Origin: a virus
Length of the DNA stretch: 30,416 bases
Virus record (IMG/VR): IMGVR_UViG_3300043463_000004
Coordinates: 1-30,416 of that record
Direction: 5' to 3' (one strand)
Positions 7,801 through 15,892 of the stretch are shown in pieces. Under the pieces are notes generated by a model. The model did no database searches. It saw only the letters and a list, made by a program, of their open reading frames with translations, and was not told where the DNA came from. The position numbers and the translations under genes are program-made. Numbering within the stretch: the stretch's first letter is position 1; every line of letters begins with the position of its first letter.

Positions 7801-9795
7801 ACGGATGACTTCCAATACACTACGTGCTTCACCAAGTGTTCCATTGTACTCGAATCCTCTTGCAGTGCAATACTCATGAAAGTACTGCAATTGTGTTAGG
7901 TTGATCTGAGCGTTTGCATCTGTAACTTTACGAGGGTTGGCAGGATGTTCCAATATGTAACGCACCAAAGCAGCAGGATTACTCGTAGCACCATTCACCC
8001 AAGCTGAACCATTCCAAGTCTTGCACCACGTTTGTACGATTGCGCTAATACCTTGAATGTTACCATTGAGTTGGTCAGTTGCTTTAATCTTAAATGCCGT
8101 CTTTGCAATCTTAGAGCCAACAGGATCAACGGCAGGTTTATTATTACGTAAGAAAGTTACTGACTGTAATACTGATTGGAAGTAGTATCTCAGGTCAGGA
8201 TTGTCTTCAGCATTATCACCTGTTTCTCTACGTACACGAATTATCATTTGATCAAACGACAGTTGACTATATGATTTTGTGTATGTGAAACCATCTTTCT
8301 TAGCAGTGTCACCACCAATTGTAAATGCTTCCAATAGATTCCATGTAGAACCTACATTGGTAGAATATTCCACTCTGAAATTTACAGCAGTAGCAGCAGT
8401 ACCACCTGACTCAGCACCCTTTACTACAATTTTACGCAAACCTTGTGGGAAATGTAAAGCGATTGTTGCGTTAGTTACAGGTACAGGTAAACCTGTTGCT
8501 ACATCGTATTCAACAGCAGTTGCTGCTTCAAACCAAGGACCGGGAGTTACTGCAGTTTCAGGATTACCATCACAAGTTAACTCCACAGAAGTATTGATCT
8601 GAGTTACGTCTTTACCATAAATCGCATCAAAATTACGCTTTTCAGATTCAGTTGGTTCAGTCTTGCGATCTAGTGTAATTTTATTATAATCAGTAAAACT
8701 AGATAATGGAACATCACCAATTTTGTACGAAGTATCATCAATACTTAAAGGACCGTAACCCCATACGAGTAACATTGATAAGTAACTATCACGTTCATTT
8801 TCGTATGTTAGATAATTGACAGAACCAAGTCTTGGTGTCATTCTGATTTTGCCGAGAATGACAGGAATTGAACCGTAAGGATTGAGCTGGTTCGAACCAC
8901 CTGTTACCATCAGTTGACGTTCAGCAGAACCGGGATCGTTTTGAGAACCCATACTAGGAGGCCTAATGGGTGCAATGGCATTAATTAGTGCAGAACCTAC
9001 AAGCATTGCTGCAGCGTATGTACCGTAGTAAATAGCAGCACCCATTGTAGCAGAAATAGTAGCACCCGCAGCGGCTGCACCTACAGCAGCAGATTGTAAA
9101 GCATAAGTTGCTAACTGAGGTGCATAGAAAGCTACCGCCAAAATAGCTAGAGTTCTTAGTGTGTCTTTACCCGGAACTGCTCTGTACTCAATTACGTCAG
9201 ATTCTTTAACAACTGTGTTATTCCAATTTTCTTGAGCAATAACTCGACCATTGATGATTACACTGATTCTACTTTTAAGTTCTACAGCAACTTCATATTT
9301 TTGACTAATATCTTTTACAAGTTCACTTACGGTAGTACCGGGAACAATTGCTAGAGTATATCTTTCTGTCTTCAGAGGATGTGGTACTGTGTTTAAAACA
9401 GCGTTCTTTTTCTCAGAATACTTGAAGAAACCAACAAGTCGTTTCGACCACTTAGCATTTTCTAAAGATTCAATTACACTATCTCTACTTTCACGTACAT
9501 GTAGAAACTTGTTATCACCAATGCAAACACCGATGTGAGATTCGTAACCGAACATTCTAAAGATTACAACGTCACCAATTTCAGGCGAATCAGTGGGTTG
9601 CCAACCTTCTTTATATTGTGCAAATAATTCTTCAATTCTTGCATCATCTGATGTATTGTACTCTGTACTAAAACTAGGTAAATCAATGCTGAGTTCGTTC
9701 TTGTATACTAATCTTACAAGACCCCAACAATCTACACCAGTTTCATCCCTACCTTTTTCAGCGTAAGGAATACCGATATATTTTTCAAAATTCAT
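4867..9795 (-). CDS. Tail tip protein: NlpC/P60 peptidase fused to TipJ-type host specificity protein J
   Basis: A 1642-residue tail-tip protein. Residues 1-125 form an NlpC/P60 cell-wall peptidase with Cys23 (VDCWG), His87 (SHIGVCIG) and His99 (FLHV) as the likely catalytic residues. Residues 140-205 form a ubiquitin/ThiS-like module; 212-275 are strongly hydrophobic and Ala/Gly-rich, as in TipJ proteins. About 290-960 is the gpJ-like core, and three fibronectin type III-like domains follow near 1060-1150, 1155-1245 and 1247-1335. The C-terminal 300 residues are beta-rich. In lambda the peptidase (gpK), gpI and gpJ are separate genes; here the order is kept within one chain. It is expected to close the tail tip, contact the receptor and locally digest peptidoglycan during DNA entry. 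The start has an AAAGGA site. Confidence 0.9.
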   Translation of the reverse strand: MNFEKYIGIPYAEKGRDETGVDCWGLVRLVYKNELSIDLPSFSTEYNTSDDARIEELFAQYKEGWQPTDSPEIGDVVIFRMFGYESHIGVCIGDNKFLHVRESRDSVIESLENAKWSKRLVGFFKYSEKKNAVLNTVPHPLKTERYTLAIVPGTTVSELVKDISQKYEVAVELKSRISVIINGRVIAQENWNNTVVKESDVIEYRAVPGKDTLRTLAILAVAFYAPQLATYALQSAAVGAAAAGATISATMGAAIYYGTYAAAMLVGSALINAIAPIRPPSMGSQNDPGSAERQLMVTGGSNQLNPYGSIPVILGKIRMTPRLGSVNYLTYENERDSYLSMLLVWGYGPLSIDDTSYKIGDVPLSSFTDYNKITLDRKTEPTESEKRNFDAIYGKDVTQINTSVELTCDGNPETAVTPGPWFEAATAVEYDVATGLPVPVTNATIALHFPQGLRKIVVKGAESGGTAATAVNFRVEYSTNVGSTWNLLEAFTIGGDTAKKDGFTYTKSYSQLSFDQMIIRVRRETGDNAEDNPDLRYYFQSVLQSVTFLRNNKPAVDPVGSKIAKTAFKIKATDQLNGNIQGISAIVQTWCKTWNGSAWVNGATSNPAALVRYILEHPANPRKVTDANAQINLTQLQYFHEYCTARGFEYNGTLGEARSVLEVIRDICAAGRASPALVDGKWTVVIDEVKPNVVQHFTPHNSWGFEGSKALPKRPDGLRVTYYDQDQDYQQSEIIVYDIGKTANNASLFESITLPGVTKKSLVIDHARWHMAQMKLRPEMYTLNSDIEYLVCNRGDRVKVMHDVPMWGLGSGRVKNRISSTILELDEEVPMQAGVQYIIRFRSKSGASVVRNIAVKTTDNYYSEIELTSAVTTDEADAGDLFLFGQNNQESQDLVLLGIEPSSNNNARLTFVDYGVTSEYNIYTDYQSLTASTVFESQLSLPPSLQIENFGVYTPSITGFVSDESVMERVSKTVFKYNLNVSYVNANALPASTESVEVQYDLFSSDSGVNFRSVFVPYQNGSATITDVKEGETYKIRMRYVSRNGRVGNWTSYSNHTVVGKTNPPSQVTEFSVSSDKSSGQLLLSWHPNLEPDTTTYEVRTQDTGWGIGDANRVFYGDNTKAFVKYATNGSATFYIRAVDSSGNYSLTSSVISFVPNVVPNITDILYSYSDTALTSATVTLNWLDVTTSQFDIAFYELTYNGTTRTVKANSITLPADWVGNRTFTIKTVDVHGNKSSGYSEAIAKVAPNPPTDVRAQVVDNTVMLYWTLPLRTSLPIDHVLIKKGSVYDSAVVLGDKKGEFTTINESIGGNFTYWLVAVDTEGVQSTPSSVTTLVSEPPDFVFHGEFNSAFTGVKSSATFDGTVLALPVNTTETFEQHFTTRSWSNPQDQVNAGYPIFIQPSGGTGYYEEVFDFGQPLASSRVSLNYKGAAVAGSPTVVTKISLSLDNSTYVDYNGVTDVFGLNFRYVKIRITATSVPANVGLFEVSNLTVRLDAKLKNDAGSNYVSEADPLGTVVNFNKEFIDVQSITLSPASLEPVMAVYNFKDTFYNGTYSITSNVCTVSITNHGLITGQKVKLFAANGSAITAVYTITSYTADTFTVDMLTANGTGNCSMYPQSFRAYLYKNSGNKESSNMSWSIKGY

Positions 9796-9805
9796 TTATA
9801 TTCCT

Positions 9806-10327
9806 TTAAAACATTCCCGGAAAATATCTAGGAGTAAAAGAGTGCATTGGGAAAGGTTCTTTTTCATAATCAATCATTGATAAATCTGCAGTAACCGCAT
9901 CTGAATTATATGTGAAGTTATTAATAAAGAAATCTGAGAAAGATACTTCAATTGTATCTGGACTTTTAGTTAGCACTAATTCTAATTTAATCTTAGGAGG
10001 TGCTGTAATAGTTCTGATAACAGGAATTAAATATCTAGTTACATCATGCATCACAATTGAGCAACGAGGAGCTTGTGCTTCGTCCTCAGAAGGTAATGAA
10101 ATCTCCATTGGAATAAATGTATAATCAAAACCATTACTGGTTACACCATATGTTACTTCAGAATCAGTTTCAGAAATTCTCTTAGTAAAACCATCTGCTA
10201 ATCTAAAAATAACTTCGTTTTCATTCAAAGGATTATAGATGGTTAAAAGAATAATAAGATCATCATCTGAATCTGGAGAGAATACTGCTTTTAATGCATT
10301 CGGAGACATTGACGTTAAACGACTCAA
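9806..10327 (-). CDS. DUF1833 family minor tail protein (gpL position)
   Basis: About 173 residues. The stretch SPNALKAVFSPDSDDDLIIL near the start and the C-terminal EPFPMHSFTPRYFPGMF are hallmarks of DUF1833, a family encoded between gpM-like and NlpC/P60 genes in long-tailed phages. I place the start at TTG 10327 because it overlaps the upstream stop as TTGA and has GGAGG seven bases before it; the frame is open further up to an ATG at 10360, but that would overlap the previous gene by 37 bases and has no comparable site. It is expected to take part in the tail-tip complex at the gpL position. No iron-sulfur cysteine cluster like lambda gpL is seen. Confidence 0.8.
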   Translation of the reverse strand: MSRLTSMSPNALKAVFSPDSDDDLIILLTIYNPLNENEVIFRLADGFTKRISETDSEVTYGVTSNGFDYTFIPMEISLPSEDEAQAPRCSIVMHDVTRYLIPVIRTITAPPKIKLELVLTKSPDTIEVSFSDFFINNFTYNSDAVTADLSMIDYEKEPFPMHSFTPRYFPGMF

Positions 10328-10683
10328 GGTAATACCTCCAATTGTAATGAGACTTGCCATAGTTCAGGTAAAATATAACTTGTAGTATACAATTCACCTG
10401 AACCTTGTGGAACAACCCGAACTTCAACTACTGCTAAAGTTCTTGGGTGTGTGAAACCAAAACGAGTTGTACCTTTGAGTGTATCTTGAATGAAAGCACG
10501 GAGAGTTTCAACCTGTGTTGTAGACATATTAAACTGCACAGAAAGAGTATCAGGACGTTGACCTCTCCTGCGCTGTTTAGCTGGTCCTAGATCGGGTTGT
10601 GTACGAATGATCATAGCACCAGTTGTTTCAGAATAACTTTCTAGCGGTCTTTGTGGTAGCGATGTAGGCCAAATGTACGCCAT
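10324..10683 (-). CDS. Minor tail protein, gpM-like
   Basis: 119 residues, starting MAYIWPTSLPQRPLESYSE. The layout (short N-terminal strand with Trp, a basic RRRGQRP turn, a helix TTQVETLRAFI, then GTTRFGFTHPRT and a C-terminal strand WQVSLQLEVLP) fits phage minor tail proteins of the lambda gpM type, which bridge tail tube and tip. It follows the tape measure by three bases with an AGGAGA site and is coupled to the DUF1833 gene by a TTGA overlap. Family assignment is from architecture and position. Confidence 0.72.
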   Translation of the reverse strand: MAYIWPTSLPQRPLESYSETTGAMIIRTQPDLGPAKQRRRGQRPDTLSVQFNMSTTQVETLRAFIQDTLKGTTRFGFTHPRTLAVVEVRVVPQGSGELYTTSYILPELWQVSLQLEVLP

Positions 10684-10686
10684 AAA

Positions 10687-13600
10687 TTATCTCCTAATTA
10701 ATTGAGGTTGTAAACCGAAAGTTGATTTGATTGATTTCTGTGAAGCACTACCACTGCGTGAGATTTCACCAGCTTGCATATCACCGATAACAACTTCAAT
10801 CTTACGGTTACCTTTAGAGTCTACCGTTTCGTTTGTAGTTGCTTGAGCGTTGCTGTTATTGATAACTTGTACAGATACATTACTACCTGAAGAACCTGCA
10901 GCGACAACACCTAGTGAACCATCGGAACCTCTACGAAGAGGCATGATAGCTTCAGGACCAGCTTCACCCATTAGACCAGTACCTTTAGCGAACTTGAACA
11001 TTGTAGGTGAGTCTACGATTGAATTAGTGAAAGAACCACCGTTAGCGAATGCTTGGATACCATTGTCAAATGAACCACCGTTGGCAAACATAATACTTGT
11101 GCTAGTTCCTGCGTTAGAATTAACATTGCTCATACCACTGTAACCGCCTATCGTACCCAAAATACCAGATAGACCACCAGTTGCTTTAAACATGCTGGAC
11201 ATTTGCATTTGCATCTCCATTTTTAGAAGTCCAACTAAAATAGATTTTACCATGTCGCCGAATGAAGTCTTACCCGTAAGAGCAAACTCAACCATTGCGT
11301 CACCCATACCTTTGAATAGGTCTTCAAATGCTGTACCAATTGCAGCTTGACGCTTGTAAGCATCAGATAACAAATATGTTTCTCTGTTGTGTACATCTTC
11401 AGCTAATGCTTTTTTCTCATCAGCTTGTGTCTTATAAAGTCTCTTTGCTTCCTCTAGGTTTTTAGCAGTCATTATCTTTGCTGCTTCAGCCACTTGCTTG
11501 TCATAAGTTGAATCAGCGTCAGCTACACTCTTACGATAATCAGATAGATTTTTAATAGCAGCTTTTTCATCTGCAGTTTTAAAATCACCTTCGTATTGCA
11601 TTGACACACCCACCCTTGAAGAAGCAATGTCTGCCATTGTTTTAACATGATCTATTTGTGCGTTAGCAAAAGCTTTAGCTTGTGGAGTAGTTTGATATAG
11701 TTTATTTAATAAATCTACGTATTTTTCTAATGATATATTACCATCAACATACGCTTCGTCTAATGTTTTTAATGTACTATAATATTCCTTACCGAAACCA
11801 TCAGCTTTACCAGTCAATGAAGCGATTACTGCCATTTGTTTACTACGAGCCTGTTCAGCATCAACTAACTTCTCGTTAGCACCAGCAGCTTCATACAATG
11901 CCGTAACTTGTTGACGAATGCTTTCAGGTACTTTTGACCATAGTGGATCAGCGTGTAACTTATTCAAAGAAGTTTGAGATTTGGTTAAATCTTCAACTGC
12001 ACCATATTGATCGACATATGCTTTAGTAGCTTGTTCTACAATATTTTTAGAGAAGGCATCAATTGCATTTAATTCTGATTTAGATTTTGCAGCAGATTCA
12101 TCACGTTTCTTTTTGTCATCTTCAAATTTAGATGCAGCAGCAGATGCTTGAGCTTTCTGAGTTTCTAAATCTTTTTCAGCCGCTATTTGATTTTTAATAT
12201 CATCAACTAACTTCATTGACGCTAACATTCTTTGATTGGTTCTTGAGTTAGCTACATCAGCACCACGCATTGATTGAATTGCTTTAAGATTATCTTCAGC
12301 ACTCTTGAGTTGGTCTACTAACGTATCTTTACGACCCCAACCCATGATAGAATCCCAAGTACCATCCCAAATCTTCTTTAGATTTATACCAAGTGTAGTA
12401 ATGTATCCAAAGTTTTCAATAGTTTTATCAGCGGCATCTTTACCAGCTTTGGCATATGTTTCAGTAGCTAACCTAGCAGCGTCAATTGACTTACCTGCTC
12501 TTTCGTATGCATCAACTTGTTTTAAAACAGCAACAGGAATTGTACCTAATTGAACAGCTAACTTAGTTAAAGAATCAGTAGGTTTTTCTTGCAAGTCTTT
12601 AAACTTCTTTACTGTATCATCAATTGAAATACCAAAAGCGGTTTTCATTCTTGTAGCAGTTACAGCAATTAACTTTAAACTATCAGATGACATTCCACCA
12701 GCTTTAGCCATTGAAGTGATAACAGCAACTGAATCACCTACAGTAATACCAAGTGCTTTCATATTGTTAGCAGCAGTGTATGCCATATCTGAGTTCATAC
12801 CCATAGCAGCACCAGTGAGATTCAACGCTCTATTTAACGCATTCTCTTCTTTAATTACGTCATTCAAGGCTGCAATATATGCTACAATAGCTACTGTTGC
12901 AAGAAGTAAAATTGCAGAAGTAAGTAATGTTATAGCACCAGCGGCAAGTCTAAATGCTGCCATCAGTTTACCATTGGAACCCTCCATTAAAGCAATTTGA
13001 TATCTCATGTTTTCAAGAGCAGATGAAGTACCTGTTATATCCATGAGAAATTTATTTGCAGCTTTACCAGAGGCTACAAATGCGTTAACTAGCGCACCTC
13101 CAACCGCAACACCTACATCTTTAACACTGCTTACCATACCGAGTGTAGCTTTTGTAAGCATATCACCCATATCTTTACCAGCTACACCAGCTAATGCAAA
13201 TTGATCTCGGAGTTGACCACCTTGTTGTAACAACACCATCATTGGTGATTGACCAGTGGCAAGACCTACCGCAATGTCGGTAATCTGTGGACCCAAGGCT
13301 CTTGAGAGATAATCAACTTGGCGATTACCTGCAGCTTTTTGTGTAGCTATAAGTTCTTTACGATATGCAGCGAGTTTATGTGATTGCTCTTCTGCCGTAG
13401 CACCTGACTTTCTCAATTCCTGTTCAAAGCGAATCAATCTGTTATTGGTTGAACTTGTAACGGAATCACTTTCTGCATTTAAACGATTTACTCGTTCCAT
13501 TTCTTTTGCAAGATATACGTTAGCTTTAGCTGCCTCGTTTGTAACTTTTGCTTGATTCTGACGATATGCATCAACTGCAGCATCCATTCGTGCAGGTGCA

Positions 13601-14454
13601 GTTTGTGCAGTTGGTTTAGATTCTTTTTCGAGAGCTAAGTAGTACTTACGCATCTCAAGCATATCTTGTTTATAACCGTCTTGATCCTGCTTGTGTCTAA
13701 TCAAGTTGTACTTGAATAAGTTATCGGAAGCTTCTTGTAAACGCACAGATTCTTTCATCTGAGCATTCAATAAATCATTACGATCTTTTTCTGCAGTTTT
13801 TAGTGTATTTACTTTAGTAGCAATACCCAAATACAAATCCTGTTGAACTTTTAATTCTGAGTTAAACTTGTCAAGACCTTCACCTTTTGTTGGATCAAGA
13901 TCAGCAGCTTTAAGTTTACCTTTAATTTCATTGGCAATTCTACTGTATTCTTTTAACTGCGCTGTAGTTAAGAATATACCCTTTGAAGCAAGTTCTGCTC
14001 GATATGTTAAACTATCGTATTCTTGCGTGATAGAACGTACAGAACCAATTGCTGAATCAAATGGTGACTTTGATAATTCTCGGATATTTTCCAAGATAGC
14101 TTTGTACGGTTTTAAAGCCTCTTCAGTTGTAGCACCAAGGCTTCTTGCTAATTGCAATACACCAGCTTCAGCAGATGTACTACCTTTAGCCATATCTGTA
14201 TAACGGTTAGTTAATTTATCAAGTAAACTTGAAAGTTTAGATGAAGTGTCAACTATTTTGGTATCAGCTTTTGCTTTAGTTTCAGTAGCTTTAGCTGCTT
14301 TTTCAGTAGCGGAAGAAACCTTGTTGCTATTGCTGGTTAAGTCCTGCATTGGTTTATTTAATTTAGATACTTCTGTACCTAGAGCTTTAACTCTTTCTGC
14401 TGCGGTAACTAAATCATCTGTAATTACTACGAATTTTAATTCTGCTAAATCCAT
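10687..14454 (-). CDS. Tape measure protein
   Basis: A 1255-residue protein that sets tail length and is probably ejected with the genome. It has long alpha-helical and coiled-coil regions, a GQSPMMVLLQQGGQLRDQF motif typical of lambda gpH-type tape measures (about residues 398-418), a hydrophobic segment near 498-530 that could insert in the host membrane, and a C-terminal region with SFGDMVKSILVGLLKMEMQM and AKGTGLMGEAGPEAIMPLRRG, both common at tape-measure C-termini. Taking about 0.15 nm per residue, the tail would be near 190 nm; this is an estimate. It is separated from its usual neighbour, the assembly chaperone, by an inserted HNH nuclease gene. Its own Shine-Dalgarno (GAAAG) is weak. 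Confidence 0.95.
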   Translation of the reverse strand: MDLAELKFVVITDDLVTAAERVKALGTEVSKLNKPMQDLTSNSNKVSSATEKAAKATETKAKADTKIVDTSSKLSSLLDKLTNRYTDMAKGSTSAEAGVLQLARSLGATTEEALKPYKAILENIRELSKSPFDSAIGSVRSITQEYDSLTYRAELASKGIFLTTAQLKEYSRIANEIKGKLKAADLDPTKGEGLDKFNSELKVQQDLYLGIATKVNTLKTAEKDRNDLLNAQMKESVRLQEASDNLFKYNLIRHKQDQDGYKQDMLEMRKYYLALEKESKPTAQTAPARMDAAVDAYRQNQAKVTNEAAKANVYLAKEMERVNRLNAESDSVTSSTNNRLIRFEQELRKSGATAEEQSHKLAAYRKELIATQKAAGNRQVDYLSRALGPQITDIAVGLATGQSPMMVLLQQGGQLRDQFALAGVAGKDMGDMLTKATLGMVSSVKDVGVAVGGALVNAFVASGKAANKFLMDITGTSSALENMRYQIALMEGSNGKLMAAFRLAAGAITLLTSAILLLATVAIVAYIAALNDVIKEENALNRALNLTGAAMGMNSDMAYTAANNMKALGITVGDSVAVITSMAKAGGMSSDSLKLIAVTATRMKTAFGISIDDTVKKFKDLQEKPTDSLTKLAVQLGTIPVAVLKQVDAYERAGKSIDAARLATETYAKAGKDAADKTIENFGYITTLGINLKKIWDGTWDSIMGWGRKDTLVDQLKSAEDNLKAIQSMRGADVANSRTNQRMLASMKLVDDIKNQIAAEKDLETQKAQASAAASKFEDDKKKRDESAAKSKSELNAIDAFSKNIVEQATKAYVDQYGAVEDLTKSQTSLNKLHADPLWSKVPESIRQQVTALYEAAGANEKLVDAEQARSKQMAVIASLTGKADGFGKEYYSTLKTLDEAYVDGNISLEKYVDLLNKLYQTTPQAKAFANAQIDHVKTMADIASSRVGVSMQYEGDFKTADEKAAIKNLSDYRKSVADADSTYDKQVAEAAKIMTAKNLEEAKRLYKTQADEKKALAEDVHNRETYLLSDAYKRQAAIGTAFEDLFKGMGDAMVEFALTGKTSFGDMVKSILVGLLKMEMQMQMSSMFKATGGLSGILGTIGGYSGMSNVNSNAGTSTSIMFANGGSFDNGIQAFANGGSFTNSIVDSPTMFKFAKGTGLMGEAGPEAIMPLRRGSDGSLGVVAAGSSGSNVSVQVINNSNAQATTNETVDSKGNRKIEVVIGDMQAGEISRSGSASQKSIKSTFGLQPQLIRR

Positions 14455-14468
14455 TTTATACTTTCATT

Positions 14469-14996
14469 TTAAATCTTATTTGATTTACTTAAATTTTCTT
14501 TTGCAGGAATAACCTGAAGATTCCACGGGACATGCAAACCACATACATTTTTACCTTGTAATGGCACGATATGATCTACGTGATATTCTTCACCTGTATA
14601 GAGCTTGAACATTCTAGCACAAGCATATAACTCTTCAATCTTATTAAAATCTTCTACTGTTAACCAAGAAGGGGTCGCACTGAGTTTCCTTGCCCGTCTT
14701 TTTGCACTTTTAGCTATATATCTGTCTTTATTATCAAGATAATGTTTTCTAGAATATGTTGCACACAACGTGTTGATTTTATTTTTATTGGCAGATAAAT
14801 ACAAAGCTATTCTATCTTTGTTATCTTTATAGTAATCTTTCCTATATGTCGATAACTTATTTTTGTTAACTTCAGAATATATAGTAACGCATGATTTGCA
14901 ACTATATTGAAGACCATCTTTGGCAGCACTACGTTTACTAAAGTCTGAAAAAGATTTTTCCATATTACATTTACCACAAATTTTAAATAAGATCAC
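14469..14996 (-). CDS. HNH homing endonuclease, free-standing
   Basis: A nuclease of about 175 residues. It starts with a zinc-finger-like CGKC...CKSC pair (about residues 7-31), has a lysine-rich helical middle, and ends with a classical HNH motif, YHVDHIVPLQGKNVCGLHV and then NLQVIPAKENLSKSNK. I prefer a GTG start at 14996 because GGAG lies five bases upstream; a TTG at 15014 gives a frame 18 bases longer but lacks a site. It is inserted between the tail assembly chaperone and tape measure genes, which are usually adjacent. A long perfect inverted repeat lies just upstream. Expected to cut a cognate site in related phages lacking the insertion. Confidence 0.85.
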   Translation of the reverse strand: MILFKICGKCNMEKSFSDFSKRSAAKDGLQYSCKSCVTIYSEVNKNKLSTYRKDYYKDNKDRIALYLSANKNKINTLCATYSRKHYLDNKDRYIAKSAKRRARKLSATPSWLTVEDFNKIEELYACARMFKLYTGEEYHVDHIVPLQGKNVCGLHVPWNLQVIPAKENLSKSNKI

Positions 14997-15014
14997 AATT
15001 ACTCCACTGTACAA

Positions 15015-15053
15015 TTCTATATTTAAAGACTGCGATAATCTTTAAATATAGAA
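15015..15053. repeat. Perfect 15-bp inverted repeat upstream of the HNH gene
   Basis: TTCTATATTTAAAGA (15015-15029) and its exact reverse complement (15039-15053) flank a nine-base loop. In minus-strand RNA it would make a long, AT-rich hairpin about 20 bases before the HNH start. A second, shorter hairpin with a TTCG loop (GGTTTAC...GTAAATC) lies between it and the chaperone stop. There is no U run, so it does not look like a terminator; it may control translation of the nuclease or mark the edge of the inserted segment. Confidence 0.8.
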
Positions 15054-15085
15054 GCTCTGATTTACCGAAGTAAACCAAAGCTACT

Positions 15086-15457
15086 TTATTTTTTATTTTG
15101 ATCTTTCTTAGCCTGTTCAGCAAAAGAATCTAAAGCAATAATGTCTAGTTTTCTAAGAGTATCAATTTCCCATTCATCTGGGATGATATCAACTAGTTGA
15201 AAATAGCTTAATATTTCGGTATAACTTATTGGGTTAGCACCGAAACCATTACCACTTCTAGCATTATTTAGATCAATGAAATACTTCCAAACATGAGACA
15301 TATCTTTAGGAAACTCTTGCATTTCTTCAAGCTCTTTTGGCTTTACACCAGTTTGTCTCCATACGGACATTAATTGATCTTTTATTGAGTTAGTACCACT
15401 AGAATATTTAAACTCTTGCCTAGCATATTCTAGTAGATTGTCTACATCACTCTGAGC
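15086..15457 (-). CDS. Tail assembly chaperone, C-terminal (gpT-like) part, probably made by +1 frameshift
   Basis: The frame is open from base 15461 on the minus strand, directly after an in-frame TGA, so it can only be entered from the upstream chaperone frame at about 15449-15461. A later ATG at 15370 would give 94 residues (MSVWRQTGVKPKELEEMQEF...), but it lacks a ribosome binding site. The VWRQTG...FPKDMSHVWKYF...LVDIIPDEWEIDTLRKLD pattern fits the downstream half of siphophage tail chaperones, which bind the tape measure during tail assembly. Relative to the upstream gene it is in the +1 frame (one base forward), unlike the -1 frame of lambda G-T. A fused product would be about 257 residues. 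Confidence 0.72.
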   Translation of the reverse strand, partial: AQSDVDNLLEYARQEFKYSSGTNSIKDQLMSVWRQTGVKPKELEEMQEFPKDMSHVWKYFIDLNNARSGNGFGANPISYTEILSYFQLVDIIPDEWEIDTLRKLDIIALDSFAEQAKKDQNKK

Positions 15458-15485
15458 GAAAGTTCAGGAGTTGACCTGACTCCTC
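15447..15485 (-). promoter_or_regulatory. Candidate +1 programmed frameshift site with upstream stem
   Basis: Only six codons (AAC TTT CGC TCA GAG TGA) are shared by the two chaperone frames. The best +1 site is TTT C (15458-15461), where tRNA-Phe can re-pair from UUU to UUC. Just upstream, AGGAGT (15479-15484) and ACTCCT (15466-15471) form a six-pair stem, and GAGGAG resembles a ribosome-pausing Shine-Dalgarno. Predicted from sequence only. Confidence 0.5.
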
Positions 15486-15860
15486 TAAGATTTGATCTTT
15501 TATCCAAGAATATTCCTTGAAGATACGTTCTGCATTTTCTTTAGTGAAAGCTACATCTTTACCATTTTCAGTAATGTTCTTCCAAGAGATAACTCGTACA
15601 ATGGCTGACTCTACGCTGAGTTCTTCAGCTTCTTCTAGCGTCATATCATCAACGTCTTTACCTCTGCGTTTAGCTTGTTGTTCACGTAGCTTAAACTCTG
15701 AATATTTCTTACGACCAAAAGCTTTTACTGTTTTGGATTGATCACCACGTACAGTAATAAATACTCCAGTACCTTCACCAGTACCGGGAAGTTTAAGTTC
15801 AAATTCATAACCAGCTTCTGCGATTTCAGTGTAGTTATGTTTTGCGAGGTCAAATGTCAT
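15447..15860 (-). CDS. Tail assembly chaperone, N-terminal (gpG-like) protein
   Basis: 137 residues, the in-frame product of the tail assembly chaperone locus. It starts MTFDLAKHNYTEIAEAGYEFELKLPGTGEGTGVFITVRGDQS: a compact beta-rich N-terminal domain, followed by charged helices (KLREQQAKRRGKDVDDMTLEEAEEL) and a helical C-terminus (WKNITENGKDVAFTKENAERIFKEY). This is the layout of lambda gpG-type chaperones encoded just upstream of tape measure genes. It is the first gene after the promoter at 15893-15921 and has an AAAGGA site, so it should be strongly expressed. Most ribosomes would stop at TGA 15447; a minority would shift into the downstream frame. Confidence 0.82.
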   Translation of the reverse strand: MTFDLAKHNYTEIAEAGYEFELKLPGTGEGTGVFITVRGDQSKTVKAFGRKKYSEFKLREQQAKRRGKDVDDMTLEEAEELSVESAIVRVISWKNITENGKDVAFTKENAERIFKEYSWIKDQILEESGQLLNFRSE

Positions 15861-15892
15861 AATAGTTCCTTTCTATTGTTAATCAAGTAATG

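Noticed and set aside
10850-14203. Several plus-strand open frames of 70-110 codons opposite the tape measure gene
   Set aside because: Antisense shadows of a low-complexity helical protein; no ribosome binding sites, biased composition, and no gap in the tape measure frame.
15086-15860. A lambda-type -1 frameshift for the tail chaperone
   Set aside because: The downstream frame is one base forward of the upstream frame, and no X-XXY-YYZ heptamer is found in the six-codon overlap.
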